Assembly: GCA_015501585.1 (NCBI GenBank)
Contig: JADNRY010000178.1
Span: 62,001 to 126,000, forward strand
Reading direction: 5' to 3'
DNA length: 64,000 nucleotides
DNA from: Rhodocollybia butyracea
Taxonomy: Eukaryota; Basidiomycota; Agaricomycetes; Agaricales; Omphalotaceae
The stretch's first letter is position 1, and each line of letters opens with the position of its first letter. Below, piece by piece: positions 32,201 to 44,624 of the stretch. The notes beneath the pieces are model-generated. The model searched no databases. It was not told where the DNA came from and saw nothing but the letters and a program-made list of their open reading frames with translations. The translations under genes and the position numbers were made by a program.

Positions 32201-35200
32201 GTTCTCTGTCATGACGGGATGTTCTCGGAAATGTTTTGGCAAGAAATCGCGCTCGCTTTTTGAGTGTCTAACAGCCGTCGAGAGAGAGTTGCTAATGGCA
32301 TTACCTCGGTATCTCAATCCGACCAACTGCCAATAGGTCGCTCGCTTCCTGTCATTCCGCCATACCCAGTGATGGAGCTAGTTCAACTTCACACATATCT
32401 CAGTTGAGGTTCTCCGAGCCTCCTGCTACTCAGATCGGACCTCAGAGCTGCCCGTATACCCGAATCAACCTGATCCCACTACAAAGAATGTCACTGCATA
32501 TACAGTTTCCAGTTCGATGAAGAGATCTCTGTCAACATCAGCCTCTCGAGCTTCTGGGATCACTGCTTCCGCTAGTCGCCCGAAGCGCTCCGCCGTAATG
32601 GATATGATAGGGAAGGAGAGAACAATGGCCGAGGAAGAGAAGGGGGTGATGGCACGAGTGGATACGTTCAGTGAATCATCCGAGAGAAGCACATCCCTTT
32701 TCCCTCACTATAAGCTCTCCTCGTTATGGAAGAGCAAGTCACAAGAACTGGGGAGGTTCCATATTGAAGATGTGTCGAGCCTGTGAGACGAATTAAGGTA
32801 GCAGATGACCACTATCATAGAGCTCTGAAATCGATGTAACATTTTCGCAATTGGTGTCGCACTATTGCAAGATTGAATTAGGTTTGTTAGACAGGTCCAA
32901 GTCACCGAATGAACTTCCGTCGATCTTCAGCGCTGCCCTGGTAATGGGTCTGCTTGTGTGTAAGTCATATCGAAGTTCACATGTTCGACTACTTCCACTT
33001 ATTTTTTTTCTTAGATCACACTAGCAATGAACGTTCTGGCTTCTCGCCGTTAATGAACTTTGTACACACCTTGTTCCATCTATACCTGTTTCTTTGTTCT
33101 GGAACGTTCTTCGACTGGCTGAAATGCAAACATGGATTTTGAACGCACCTTGGAAACCGGGTCATACAGGAGTGCACAAGTGGTATACACCGTCTACTAC
33201 TTTCAAGCGACACAGCGAACGACCGTAGAGTAAGCTGCCTATGGATGTCATAACCCGGCTACGCTATCTTTCGCGCCCGACGATTGTCCTTCCTAGTATC
33301 GCGAATGAGCTCGTATTCATGTACATATATAAATGTGAGTGATAAACCTCATCTTGTGTGTCTTCAAATTTAATCAATTTGTTCCGCAGGTCATCACCGT
33401 TCAACTTCTGGACGCATAAGTTCCTTCAACGCCTGAGATGAGTTATCGAAACTATCGGTTTTGAAAGAGCCTATCTATATTACTCTCCAGGTAAGCGATA
33501 GTAGGTAGCCACACATTTAGCTGCTAACTTGCTTAGCAGCGCACAGGTACACATCGTAGTTAGCCACTACACTTAGTACCGCTAACTGTCTTAGCTGTGC
33601 CTAGCGTAGTGAGTATGACCAGAGTTACGTGGCGAATGCAAGCCTGCCGACTCCACGTATGACTAGGATACAAAGCACTGGAGATGAAATTGTGGACTGA
33701 AATTGCAGAGGCTGGTGTTCTCTTTGCGCCGAGTATATTTGGAGTGTTTATACGAACCGTGTTAGAAAGCTAAGTACCTTGTTTAGGTGCAATGTTCTCT
33801 CCCGTTGAGGTTGAAGACGATACTCCTGGAGCCGGACATTTCCATATTAGTTCAGCGACTCGACAGTATGTATGCCTTATTTCTTTAGATGCACCTAGTT
33901 GATTATTTGTTACAGCCGGAAGGCATGAAGAAGGCAATCGGGGTATTTGGAGCCGTGTTGAGAAAATTCATGCAAGCTTCGTGATGTCGATGAACTGTTG
34001 GCTATGATTTTTTTCTACGGAGGATGTACCAAAAGTAAATCGGAATACTGTATAACAAGATAAGGAGTGGAATATCATCATTGTCAATTAATCTGGATCC
34101 TCCAGGTCTAGAGCTCGATGTACAAAACCTGACGTCCTAATATTTGTGGCTCCATTTTAGTCTCTCTTCAAGACGTTCCCTCCTCCTTGGCTGTGGCTGT
34201 GGCACTGGTGAACAGATTGCTCCGGTGCAGTGGACGTCGCCGAAGATGATGTATTAGTTGAGGTGGCACCCTGCACATTCTGCAGGTTGGTAACTTGGAT
34301 GAACTCGTTAAATTACTAGTAATGGTATGTGAGTCTTATGCCTCGGGTAGTGCGGAAGCAGGGAACTGCGACGCAAAGACGAAAGCTGGCCAAAGTCGCC
34401 GTTTGCAGGATATCCTTCTTCCCGTTCGAACTCTCCGAATCCGCATCCATTTGCTTCTTCCCCGTTTCCAATAAGTTCGGATTATATCCCTCCTGGAGCT
34501 CTCGAGAAGCGCAATATCGTAGATGGACATGATGGATTTCGAGAGCTACGGGTTCTAAACACAGAAAGTAGCACATCTTAAGCTGGTACGCTAAGAAGCA
34601 TAAGAACTTCATACAGACCGTAATCGAAAAAGTATTCATAGTATAAATAGCATCCTATTACAGTCTAGTAATCTCAGTACACTCATACACCCTCTTGGAT
34701 TCTGAGTTGGCGGGAAACCGGTCGATGCTGAACCAATAGAACTCGGGGAGGATAAGTCGTTGGCCTCACTGAGAATCCTCAAGTATTTGCACATGTACTC
34801 GAGGTCAAACAAGAAGACCTTGTATGGAATGCTTCATGCTATCTTCAGCCACCACATTCACCTGCAGAGACAGGACAACTGCAATCGGTATTCCACGGGC
34901 GGCCTCCTGAATCCATATAACCCCTCGTTGTCTCTTGGAAGCATTGGGGAAAACGAGACTTTCGCCTGACGGATAAGTCGCCAACAAGGCGATCGTGGAA
35001 GCAAGAATTTTCGAAAGTTGTTCCGGTGTCCGCCAATCTACACAAAAACTAGAAGGGATCGAATCGCGTCTGGACCACTAAAGCAGTCCCTAGGGAGACG
35101 GTACCGTAGAGAAGTGGCTGAAGAAACGGCGTAGTCCATTTCATCCAATCATCTTCATTGAAGCCATGAAGCTCGGTGAAGAGAGCACTGGCGCACCTAG

Positions 35201-37329
35201 GCCCATGGATGACTAGGACAAGGTGAATTAGTCGACGGAATGGAGGGGAAAGAAGTGGAATTTCGATGATGGATAATCATCGAGTCGGAATGTGTCCGTT
35301 GGGAAAGTTCGGAAGGTGGCTCTGAGAGAGCGCGTCGTTGCTGGTCTCGAAGGTACTCTATCCAGATCGGTTAGTATCTCGCACCGTCACCGCGAAGTAA
35401 ACACGCACGTTCTTTGTAGAGCCGCTGGATCAACAGACAATACCGCCCATTGCCTTCTCAACATCTCCGACGTATCTTGAACATTCAACATTGCTTTGGC
35501 TCCAAAGATACCCGCGGCGAAAACAAGAGGTTTTTGGGTGAGGAGCCTTTAGCGGTGAAGACGATACGAAGATACTCGGAGATATGGATTCCATAGAGCT
35601 GGTGGTTCGACGAGAAAGCAGCGGATATCATTTTCCCGAAGCCGTTGTATTTGACACCGCTGATCAGCGGAAACTTGGCGTAAAAGTGAATCAGGCCGTG
35701 GGTCTATCACTACATGGAGTCAAAGGGATACACGGGGGCGATAATAAGTTGGATGTACATGTTGGAGTGTGTGGATATTGGATTCCAGGGCGAGGTCGGG
35801 GCTGTTGTCCCTGCGCGGATGCCATAGGCTGATTCGACGCTGTAATCCTTCCTGTAGAAGGACGGAAGCAAAGCCAGCATTTGCGATTTCATCCGGTCAC
35901 CCAGTTACACTCGGAACTTCCAAGTTGAACGCGTGGTATCTGGAGAACGACTTCGAATTCGAGGAGGTGGAAATTCATAGAGAAAGTGACGAGGAGGTGA
36001 CATGATGATGTCACAGTCTGAAAGAGGAAAGAGAGGCGAAAGAGTGCGAAGCCCTTGAAGCTGACTGAGGACAGTGTCGAGAGGGTATCGATCGCTAAGC
36101 GGTATTCGTGGCGAGGACACTGTGGCACTCGCTACCCGACTGTTACCGTGAAGTTCATTCATAGAATGATGATGCAAGGACATTATGCTCTTGTGTTCGG
36201 CCAGAGGAGGGTGTTCTCATACCACACCATCTGCGATGCTTTAGCCCGAGTTCTAGTTAACAACGTCACTATAAAAAAGGAACGAAGTAGTCGAAAAATA
36301 AACTTACGAACAGCCTGTCCTCGATATTCCATCCCGCTCCTAGGTTTCCTGCCGTACTGGAGTTCCGAAGCAATACACTAATCCAGCGGTTGTGGTAGAG
36401 GCTGTTAGTACTAATAGTAGGACAGTGGAAGGCCGCCTTATATGATCAAAACAAAAAAAAGTGTGACAATAAAGCTACAACTCACTCGCGTGGACCCGCT
36501 TGCGTCCCTACGGCTTTTGGCGGTACATGTGCGTGCATCCGACTGGCTGTCAGATCGAGACTTTGCCTGCAGCTTGCCTTAGCGTTGCCATGTAGTTGGA
36601 ACGTTGAGGTTGAGCGCTTGAGCTTGAACAGATGTCTGCAAACACAACATAAACGTTATGTACCGAAACTCAAGTTCAGCTGCTCACAGTGAATATTTAG
36701 ATTTCAATTTTATGCAGTATCCTGTATGTTTGATTTTAATGGAAGAGAGTTAAGGCCGCAAGGTCCTTCCACGGATTGGCAGAAGACTTTTGAAGCGAGA
36801 CTTGACACCATTGATATCCCGAGTCGCTGCTGGAAAAGATATCACCGAAAGCTAAGAGAAAAACGGAAATCCAAAGAGATATGTCGAAGTAGAGCTGGCA
36901 GTAAGAGACGATGATGGTGTATACTGATCATCGTTTCAGTGCAGGCAGAGCAATCGAGAGAGAGAGAACTTTATGATAGGCGCTCAAAATTACGAGCGCC
37001 TCTTTCTCGCCATTGCAAATCGCGGACTGGGCATTTTCTCTATGGGGTGTAATAATAATATAGATAGAATGGTAGTAGAAGTGGTGGTAGTTGAAACTTG
37101 AAATGAGAAACGATGAACGGTCCAGTATTAAGCGCGGAGTGTGAAGCTTCGTTGATGGCCACCAAACATCAGCGTGCACAGCACAAGCCTCACTGACTGT
37201 CAGTGAACTTATACATTAATATTTTATGGGAATGGACCTCAATGAAAGCCAGCGGCTTTTGTACAATGGGCTTTTGTACAATTTATCCTATATCAAATAT
37301 ATACTCTATGTACCACTGAAAGTCACTGA
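29245..37329. other. Long gene-poor interval with decayed coding traces
   Basis: No complete gene. Weak traces include a coiled-coil-like minus frame at 29390-29638, overlapping plus frames at 31556-32151 and 32517-32786 that could be exons of an unknown gene, and minus-strand pieces at about 34800-35900 (for example SNHQLYGIHISEYLRIVFTA and VQDTSEMLRRQWAVLSVD). The latter read like one broken multi-exon gene. One Helitron-like end lies at 33631-33666. Everything else looks noncoding. Confidence 0.35.
33631..33666 (+). repeat. Helitron-like 3' end, copy 5 (inverted-stem type)
   Basis: GGCGAATGCAAGCCTGCC followed by GACTCCACGTATGA and CTAG at 33663-33666. The stem is the reverse complement of that in copies 1-4 while the tail keeps the same CTCCnCGTATG-type sequence. 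Confidence 0.45.
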
Positions 37330-38240
37330 TTTTTAGCAAGGAAATCATTGGAAGTCAAAGTCATTGTCTATAAAAATCAAGGGAGGTCAGTGAGGTGAAG
37401 CATGAGCAATCAGTGGACATCAGTGAAGAACAGTGATATTAGACGCAAAAACTCACTGAAAGTCAACGTTATGAGGTGTGGAAAATCGCCGAAGGTCGCC
37501 AGTATTACCCACAGAAATCGGTGGAAAACAGCGATATTTAGATACAAAAACTCACTGAAAGTCAACGTTATGAGGTGTGTAAAATCGCCGAAAATCGCCA
37601 GTATCATCCACAGAAATCGGTGGAAAACGGTGATATTAGATGCAAAAACTCACTGAAAGTCAACGTTATGAGGTGTGTAAAATCGCCGAAAATCGCCGAA
37701 GGTCGCCAGTATCATCCACAGAAATCGGTGGAAAACGGTGATATTAGATGCAAAAACTCACCGAAAGTCAACGCTATGAGGTGTGGAAAATCGCCGAAGG
37801 TCGCCAGTATTACCCACAGAAATCGTGGAAGCCAGTGAAATGAAGCCTGGAAAGCCAGGGAACATCAGTGAAAGTCAGCAATATAAGATACAAAAAGTCA
37901 CCAAAAGTTAACGAAAGTCAATGTTATGAAGCAGGGAGAATCACCGAAGGTCACTGGTATTTTACCGCAAAAATCAGTGGAAGTCAATGAAATGGAGCAC
38001 AAAGACCAGAAACCATCAGTGAAACTCAGCGATATAAGATAGGAAAGCTCACCAAGAGTCACCGAAGTTAACCCCAAAAATCAGGGAGGTCAGTGAGGTG
38101 AGTGCATAAAGCTAACAAAAATCAGTGAAAGCCAGTAATATGGGATGTGAAAAATCACTGAAGGTCGCTGTGCTTACCGGTAAACACCAGCAAAAGTCAG
38201 GATTATCGAGCATTATCAATGAAGTCACCGCGAGAATCAA
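37330..38240 (+). repeat. About 100-bp minisatellite
   Basis: Units restart at 37451, 37551, 37648 and 37756 (spacing 100, 97 and 108 bp), each with ACTCACTGAAAGTCAACG, then ATGAGGTGTG, AATCGCCGAA and ACAGAAATCGGTGG. Flanks to about 38240 hold decayed units built from the submotif GTCA(G/A)TGA. No gene is present; open frames here are products of the repeat. A related short stretch occurs at about 44650-44770. Confidence 0.85.
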
Positions 38241-38649
38241 CGAAGGTCAGCATTGTGAAGCATAATGAAAACCAATACTCAGCAAACCCTTGCATTCCTA
38301 CTATCCTCTTCCAGTCCAGTGTCATGGCTTGGCTCTTGCTTCCTTTGAACCGGTTTTCTCTCCTGCCTTGCTCATCCATCCGAGTCATTCAAGAGCAAAT
38401 TTCCAACCCCAAACTGCAGAATCCAACGCCAAACTTGACCCAAAATACACCCATGGGGTTGAGCGTAAACTGGGTCTCGGATGGCACCGATTATGTCATT
38501 ACAGGGATGATGAAATAGATGGAGCGAGGTTACATTAAGCCTGTAAAACATGGGTAGACGAAGAAGTTTGTTGGTTGAGGACAACATAATATAGGTCACG
38601 CGATTGGGTAGTCACGCCTATAGCACGCGACCGAGCCAAAATAAAATTT

Positions 38650-38745
38650 AACCGCTACAAAAACCACTACTTACAACGAGACAGGTTCGAACTAATAACT
38701 TACGGTATGGTCAGGCAGCAGTGCCACACAAACCATTAAGCTAAA
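38650..38745 (-). repeat. tRNA-like / SINE-like sequence
   Basis: On minus, TTAGCTTAATGGTT (38744-38731) resembles a Pol III A box and AGTTCGAACCT (about 38694-38684) a B box, about 45 nt apart. The ends cannot form a seven-pair acceptor stem, so it is more likely a tRNA-derived SINE head or a decayed tRNA than a working tRNA. Confidence 0.45.
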
Positions 38746-38871
38746 AGGATTACATTTGAACAGGTACATAGGCTCTGTAGTAGACTCTTACACATGCCTT
38801 GCCATGAACGTGTTCTGCGTCGCACAAATCGGTATAATTACTGAAATAAGCGGTATTTATTGATAGTAAGA
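38746..38871. other. Short spacer
   Basis: Noncoding spacer between the tRNA-like sequence and the stop codon of the CxC5/CxC6 gene. Confidence 0.4.
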
Positions 38872-41724
38872 CTAGGATCCAATGGCTTCTTCCCAGAAGT
38901 CGTCATCCAGCTCCTTTCCCTTCTTTTCAATCCGCTTTGTCGTGATTTCAGTGTACAACATCATTAAGACATGACAGTGAAAATCGAACATAACATCTGT
39001 CATCTGTCTAAGCTGTGCTTCATAACCATTGAGCCATGCATTGAGCTGCTCTGCTGTCTCCAAGTTGAATGCTCGAGTTGTATGCTTGACTCCATTGCCA
39101 TCTTCAAGGATGCGGACAAGATCGGGCTGGGATCCGTCAGTCGGAGCTGGGTTACACCATAAACGACAAAGGACATCGGTGGCGCGATGACCTATATAAT
39201 GCCATGTATCGACAATAAATTTTGTACTTGTCAACCAAGGGCTTTGAGAATCTTGTGTGACGATGTGGCGGAGAAGATCACAGGCATCATCATACGCTAG
39301 AAAACCCGGCCGAAACGAAGGATATTGTTCCCAGATATGATCAATGATTGAAAGAACCTGGGGTAGGCTTTCGCTCCTGTAGCACTTCCCCCAACCAATA
39401 GGTATGCCACATGACCACTGGACTGTTTGGATGCAGTATACCGTTTGCGCACGGAAGGTATGAACAACACGTTCATCAGGCCCATTGCCCTCAAGAGGAG
39501 GAAGATCAACCTGAAAGGTATGCGAACGTTGGCCAATACTGCTATTCCCATTTGTGTCTTTCTGTTTCCGCATAACTCTTTGTACCCCCGGAAAGGTGAG
39601 GCGTTTGAAACGTTGTGAATATGCTTGGTACCAGGACTTGTGACTAGGATTGTCGCAAGTTAGTGCACCAGGAGTGTGGACTGGTTGTCCACATGGAATG
39701 ATACCACAAATGCTCGAGTAGTGGACAATATGATCTTTGCAAAATCGACCATTTTTGAAGTTCACCAGCGGTGCAGTGCATTCATCAATAGCACAGATCT
39801 ATCGCCATATTAAATTACAGAAAGTCATGATAAAAACTGCTTACACGGTGGCCAATCGATTTCCCATCCATAACAGCAAGTCGTACATATCCTCTTGGAC
39901 CTCCTGGTTCTAACACGTCCACATTTGGTGGAGGCCATTGAGGAAGGAGGATGGAACAGCATTGTTCAAGGTAGGGTTGGGAGTCTAGGTAATTTGTAAG
40001 AATTGTTTTGGCTATAGTATGGCGTGCAGTGACAGTACTTACATTTAGAGTAGAGTCAGCTACAACTTCATTGGTATCTCCCAAACTTACAACTGAATCA
40101 GATTCCCTAACAGTGTCAAATCCTTCTTCGACAAGATCAGCAGGAAATCTCTTCAGGTGGGTACAATCTGTGCAACCATGATGCATAGAGCTTGGGATAC
40201 TTCCCCATCTTTACCAATCAGGTTGCGAATATGAGTTGCGAGTGTGTTGGACAAGGGTGGCGGGTGGTGAACCCATTACATCGGGTCAAAAATTTTTTTA
40301 AGCCCACCCAAGGGGACACCGACCGACCGAATGCTTATGTAAATTACTATATTAGGTATGTTATTCCTCGCTTGTCAGGTGATACGTGACTCATTCAATT
40401 AATTTTAATGCTATCTCGAAGTTAAGTAAATTGCCAGTTGTGCAGCCCATCGTTAGCTCATAGATAAGATAGAACACAATCACTTGCGGTCCCGTAAAGG
40501 AAATGGCTGGTGCCTGTACCCCACAGGCCATGGGACAGGCAGTAGACTCAGAGACCTGCACTGTAACCTTGACTGTAACAATATATGGTTCAATAATGCC
40601 ATGAAATTGCAGTTGCTTAGGCTAGCACTGTACCCATAAGTATATATAAAAATCTCAAGGGCTAAAATCCTATGGGCTACTGTAAGTAATTCCACTCTGG
40701 AGGCCCCAAGTAGTGGCAAGGCTCTTTCAAGCAACTTTGAAGTGCCTGTCAGTGTGTAAGTACTGTTTTCAAGCCAAATGAAACCAACAAGTCTAATGAA
40801 AATAGATGATCCAAATTTTTTTTAAGACCCCGACCAGGACACCGACGACCAACCCGATATCACGGGTTCACGGCCCGGCCACCCCTTGGTGTCGGAGCTG
40901 GTATTAGATGGTACAAGTGCTATTTCTGGTAATTTCTCATGGAAAATTAGGAGGCGTCGGGAGAAATGCTCAATATAAAGTCGTTTTGATTGTCGGTACG
41001 TTATTGCCTTTCTACCACCTTTGATACTATCTGACAGCCACTCTGCGAAGCTGGACCATCCTGAGTGAAATCGTATAATGGCACGTTCCTGCAAAATAGC
41101 AATATGGCGATGAACCCAAATCCCGTGCTTGGATATGCGGAGATATTGAGCATCGTACACCAGTCTTTGCTGGCGGGTACCATTTCGCTCGAGGTGAGAA
41201 AACACAATCCGGTCTGGATAGTAATCAGCTCCGCATGATTTACAGTGGGCAACTGCGAGAGTAGCAGTAACCCATTTAAGGGATTGATTGAGTAAGGAAA
41301 CTTCAAGAAATTTCTCGCGCCGCCGCAGGGATTTTGGATGGCCAATGGTGACTGGACAGAGAATACAATCCTGGAAAGTGGTACAGATGATTGGCCGTGA
41401 ATTTGTGCGATGAATAAAATCTGGATCCGTGCCCAAATTGAGCAAATTGAAAAGAGATTTCACATTGCGCGCAAGACTGTCTGCGCAATCTTGAACCTCT
41501 TCCTGGCTCATCCATCCGTCCTCTGCAAAATTAGAGACCATGCCAAAGGAGTCTGTGATGACTTGGGCTATGCCCCGCTTCCAAGCAGTGTGCTGAGGTT
41601 GACGTGGTTCTCGAAGCTGATTCCGATGAAGGGCAAGCAATGGATATATGCTGAGAAGTGTACAGAGGGCAGCTAGAGCCGTTTGGAATGACACTGTACT
41701 GGGAAAATACATCTCAAGGAACAT
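38872..41724 (-). pseudogene. KDZ-associated CxC5-CxC6 cysteine-cluster protein, split by a MITE
   Basis: The N-terminal part (41724-40889) matches the CxC5 cluster: TFQDCILCPVTIGHPKSLRR, then VAHCKSCGADYYPDRI. The C-terminal part matches CxC6: HHGCTDCTHLKRF, GYVRLAVMDGKSIGHR, an intron at 39844-39799 (GTAAGC to ATAG), CAIDECTAPLVNFKNGRFC, CGIIPCGQPVHTPGALTC, SCGIPIGWGKCYRSESLPQV and FDFHCHVLM, ending at 38872. These clusters are known from genes tied to KDZ transposons of fungi. A 637-bp MITE sits at 40252-40888. Removing it restores SSDTLATHIRNLIGKDGEVS in one frame, but a further one-frame shift near 40190 separates this from the CxC6 exon. The copy is therefore doubly broken. Confidence 0.88.
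40252..40888. mobile_element. hAT-like MITE inserted in the CxC5/CxC6 gene
   Basis: Ends are imperfect inverted repeats: CAAGGGTGGC on the left and CAAGGGGTGGC on the right, then GTGAACCC and ATCGGGT on both arms. Flanks are 8-bp near-duplicates GTGTTGGA (40244-40251) and GTGTCGGA (40889-40896), 7 of 8 identical. An internal AT-rich TTTTTTTAAG block with CACCGAC also recurs near both ends in direct orientation. No coding capacity is seen. End sequence and 8-bp duplication fit the hAT group. Confidence 0.8.
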
Positions 41725-41919
41725 GGCAATCTCTCCAACAGTGGACCATTAGCCATGATAGTGCACACTCAAAGAAATTGCAATTAAAGGGGTAAATAGG
41801 TGTAGCGGTTCCCGTGTCTTACAAAGAGTCCAATACTGCAATGCCCACATCCTGAATAATCTCTGTAATTGTACAGGTCAAGTAAATAAATAAATAATAT
41901 ATTTTGCATTGACCAATAA

Positions 41920-44567
41920 CTACTTTGTTGTAGGCAAAAGCCAAAAATCAGTGGTCGAGAGTATCAGAATCAATATCGCTATGTTTTTCCGCCTTGGATT
42001 TACCCTTGTCTCTATTCTTTTTACTCGCCTTGTTCTTGGTATCATCATCAGAGCTGGCAGCACTTGGCTTACCATGTTTCGATCTTTTGCGAGAGGGTGA
42101 GGGACTGTCAACTCGGCCATCGGAAGACGAGGATGAGGATGATGAACTAGACGACTCCCGTTCCGTTTATGACGTGCTAATCTCCTCTTGAGCCTCTTCT
42201 CCTCCTTACGCTTCTCTTCCTTTCTTGCATCACTCCTCTGCTTCTTGAGAAGAACCTCGATCTGTTTCTTGAATGAGGCTATAGTCAAGTTACGGAATGG
42301 ATCACCATCGGTTCCACTGGGATCACTCATCCAGTTTCGGATTGCTGCAATGTGAGAAACTGTTTTCGACCAGAGTTTAGTCTCTTCATTGACTGTTGTA
42401 GGCTTAAGACCAAATGCTTTGATAGCTTGGTCTTTTGTAAACTTCCATCCGCCAATAATGCAGTTGGCATCTAAATCACTAGTGAGCTCTACATGATAAT
42501 CAAATGATAAGATACTTGCCTTCCGGGACAACATATCCACCACCGTTCGAGACTTTCCATTCACTCAACTTGAAGAAGAGTTCGCCCAGCTCCAAAAAGC
42601 TCTCTAGACTGTCACTCGCAGTTTTTGCCGCGGTCCAGCCAATACTCTCGCGCGGACCTCCAACAAGCTTGAAAATTGCTGTCCTCAATACCGGGATGAA
42701 ATTGTCAGTCAATTTAACAGCGGTAGTAGCTGTAGAGTCGGTGGATGGAAAAGGAATAGCAGCAGTGCTGGTGGATGGGACGGGAATGGCTCTGGTGCCT
42801 GTACAGTTTGTGGCTGGGTCTGGTTTGGTAGCGAGAGCCTGATCCTGAGATAGGAGTGCAGGATCGACCTTCCAATCATCAGAACTGCTCATTACTTGCT
42901 TGAATGTGACAGGAACAGTAATAGGCTCTGGACCCATTGGTTCACTGGGTGTACTAGCCTGTGGACAATCGATGATTAGTATAATTGCTGCTATGATCAT
43001 AAAAAGTGACTCACAATCAAACCTTCCCAGTGAAGAGAACAAGTGAGCAAAGAATCGGCATCGACCCTCTTTAGTGGAATGAAGTTGACCTGATCGACTT
43101 TGACCATGGAGGATTCAGCGATTTTGTCCACACGTCCAAGGGGGATAAGTGAACCGCTGGTCATTCCAGGTCGTGAGATGCGTCCGCCTGTTTAGGTATC
43201 AATATCGGATCTACAAACGAACAAATAAACGAACCTTTCATTGGCGAATCCTGATTCATGATATATGATATCACATCTGTTACTTTGACATGCGGTGTTT
43301 TCTTTGGATCGCTACTTTTGCAGTACATGGAGATACTCGAGAGGTAGAATTCTCGGTTGATATCACCGTTAACCTGCACACAAACTGGACAGTAGCTCAT
43401 AGCTCAGTATAAATGTAGGAGCAACTTTCACATAAGGAGCGTACATGTTTCATTTGACAAGACTTTCTCAAACCCTCCTGACGTCTTCTTTGGTGTATGA
43501 GGGGAAAAACCCATCTGGATCTCACTGGGGGCATTGACCATGGCATCTGAAAATCAGATGCTTTAATATCATCCCAATACGCACCTTGAGCAGCATCTGA
43601 AAATCACGCACTGGCCCTCCTTTGGCCTTGTCACACTTTTATATAGAGAACTCAAAACAACGGCTAATCATCCCTTTAACAAGCCTCAAAGGTCTTTGAA
43701 GTAGAGACAAAGGGCTCAAACACTGAATTTTATTTCTACCTCAAAGACCTTTGAGACATGCCAAAGAAATAAATGGCCATTGATTCAGACCTCTAAAGAA
43801 AAGCGTGACAAGGCCAATGCACGATCCTCAGATGCCATTCAAGGTGCCTATTGAGATGATATTAAAGCATCCAACTTTCAGATGCCACGGTCAATGCCCC
43901 CAGTGTCTCCTCAGGAATGACCTTGCTTGGGCTCTGAGTACCCTGTCGATCTTGGAAGCTTTCGGGACTAGTTAAGTCACTGCTTGCAACAGATTTTGCA
44001 TCGGAAGCATCTGCGAATGGAAATTAAGAGTACATTCATTGAATTGAAGATTAGTATTGATCTTCTTGGGAGTGTTCAGGGGCTTGAACTGTGCAGGTGG
44101 ATGCGCTGCAATGTTGAGGTCTTGCAATTTCCGATGTGCTCTGAAACAAGTATAAAAAACTGAACGAAAAGAAGAACTTCCATACCCAGTAGGAGGTTTG
44201 TCCAATACAGCTTCGGCTGCTTCTCGATCTTCCATAACCTTATCACTACTGTTTTTTCCAGAAGCTTTGGAAATTCTCGCTGGCCCTGCAGTAGTTCGAT
44301 AGGAAATTAGACCTTGGAACCTGGGTTGCCTTGAAGCATGTCGGAGTTTTCAACGTTGTTGAGATTTGCCATAATTATAGCAAGTAGCTCCTTTTTTGTT
44401 GTGGATGTAACGTTTCCGTTCCAGCCAAACGCCTGGGCAATCTCAACAAGCTCAGGTTTTTTTTGAGCCATGTTGACAGGGCCTTTCAATGGGGTATAAG
44501 AGACAGGAGCATCTCCTGAAAGCGGCGGAGGATCAAGCAAAGGCAGAAGCTGAGGATTGCTAGCCAT
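41920..44567 (-). CDS. Multi-exon unknown gene with SAP-like start, interrupted by a MITE
   Basis: From ATG 44567 the product opens Pro-rich and then has a helix-turn-helix segment KKPELVEIAQAFGW...KKELLAIIMANL that resembles a SAP DNA-binding motif. Joins that keep the frame include an exon carrying VMEDREAAEAVLDKPPTG, introns at about 43200 and 43017-42960, and a likely GC-AG intron near 42521-42491. The C-terminus is rich in Lys and Arg (KEEKRKEEKRLKRRLARHK) and ends at 41920. The 383-bp MITE at 43523-43905 lies in an exon; without it and one TCT duplicate the frame runs from KVIPEE to IQMGFSPHTPKK. It shares strand and vicinity with the CxC5/CxC6 gene. The family is unknown. Confidence 0.5.
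43523..43905. mobile_element. CACTG-type MITE (CACTA superfamily)
   Basis: A 383-bp element starting CACTGGGGGCATTGACC and ending in its reverse complement, flanked by TCT at 43520-43522 and 43906-43908. The two arms are imperfect inverted repeats over more than 100 bp (both contain GGCATCTGAAA and GATGCTTTAATATCAT), so a single strand could fold into a long hairpin. The CACTR end and 3-bp duplication fit CACTA/EnSpm elements. It has no open frame of its own. Confidence 0.85.
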
Positions 44568-44624
44568 GGAATGGAAAAGTTGTTGAAAGTCGTTGAGAAA
44601 ATACACTGGTCTCACGATTATCAA

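Noticed and set aside
37402..37838. Apparent proteins in the minisatellite region
   Set aside because: The frames stay open only because the 100-bp repeat lacks stops in that phase; residues simply repeat with the DNA.
37440..37860. CRISPR-like array
   Set aside because: Repeats and spacers are both repeated, spacing drifts, and the genome is eukaryotic; it is a minisatellite.
38650..38745. A functional tRNA at this position
   Set aside because: A and B boxes are present, but the acceptor ends do not pair and no T-run terminator is placed correctly.
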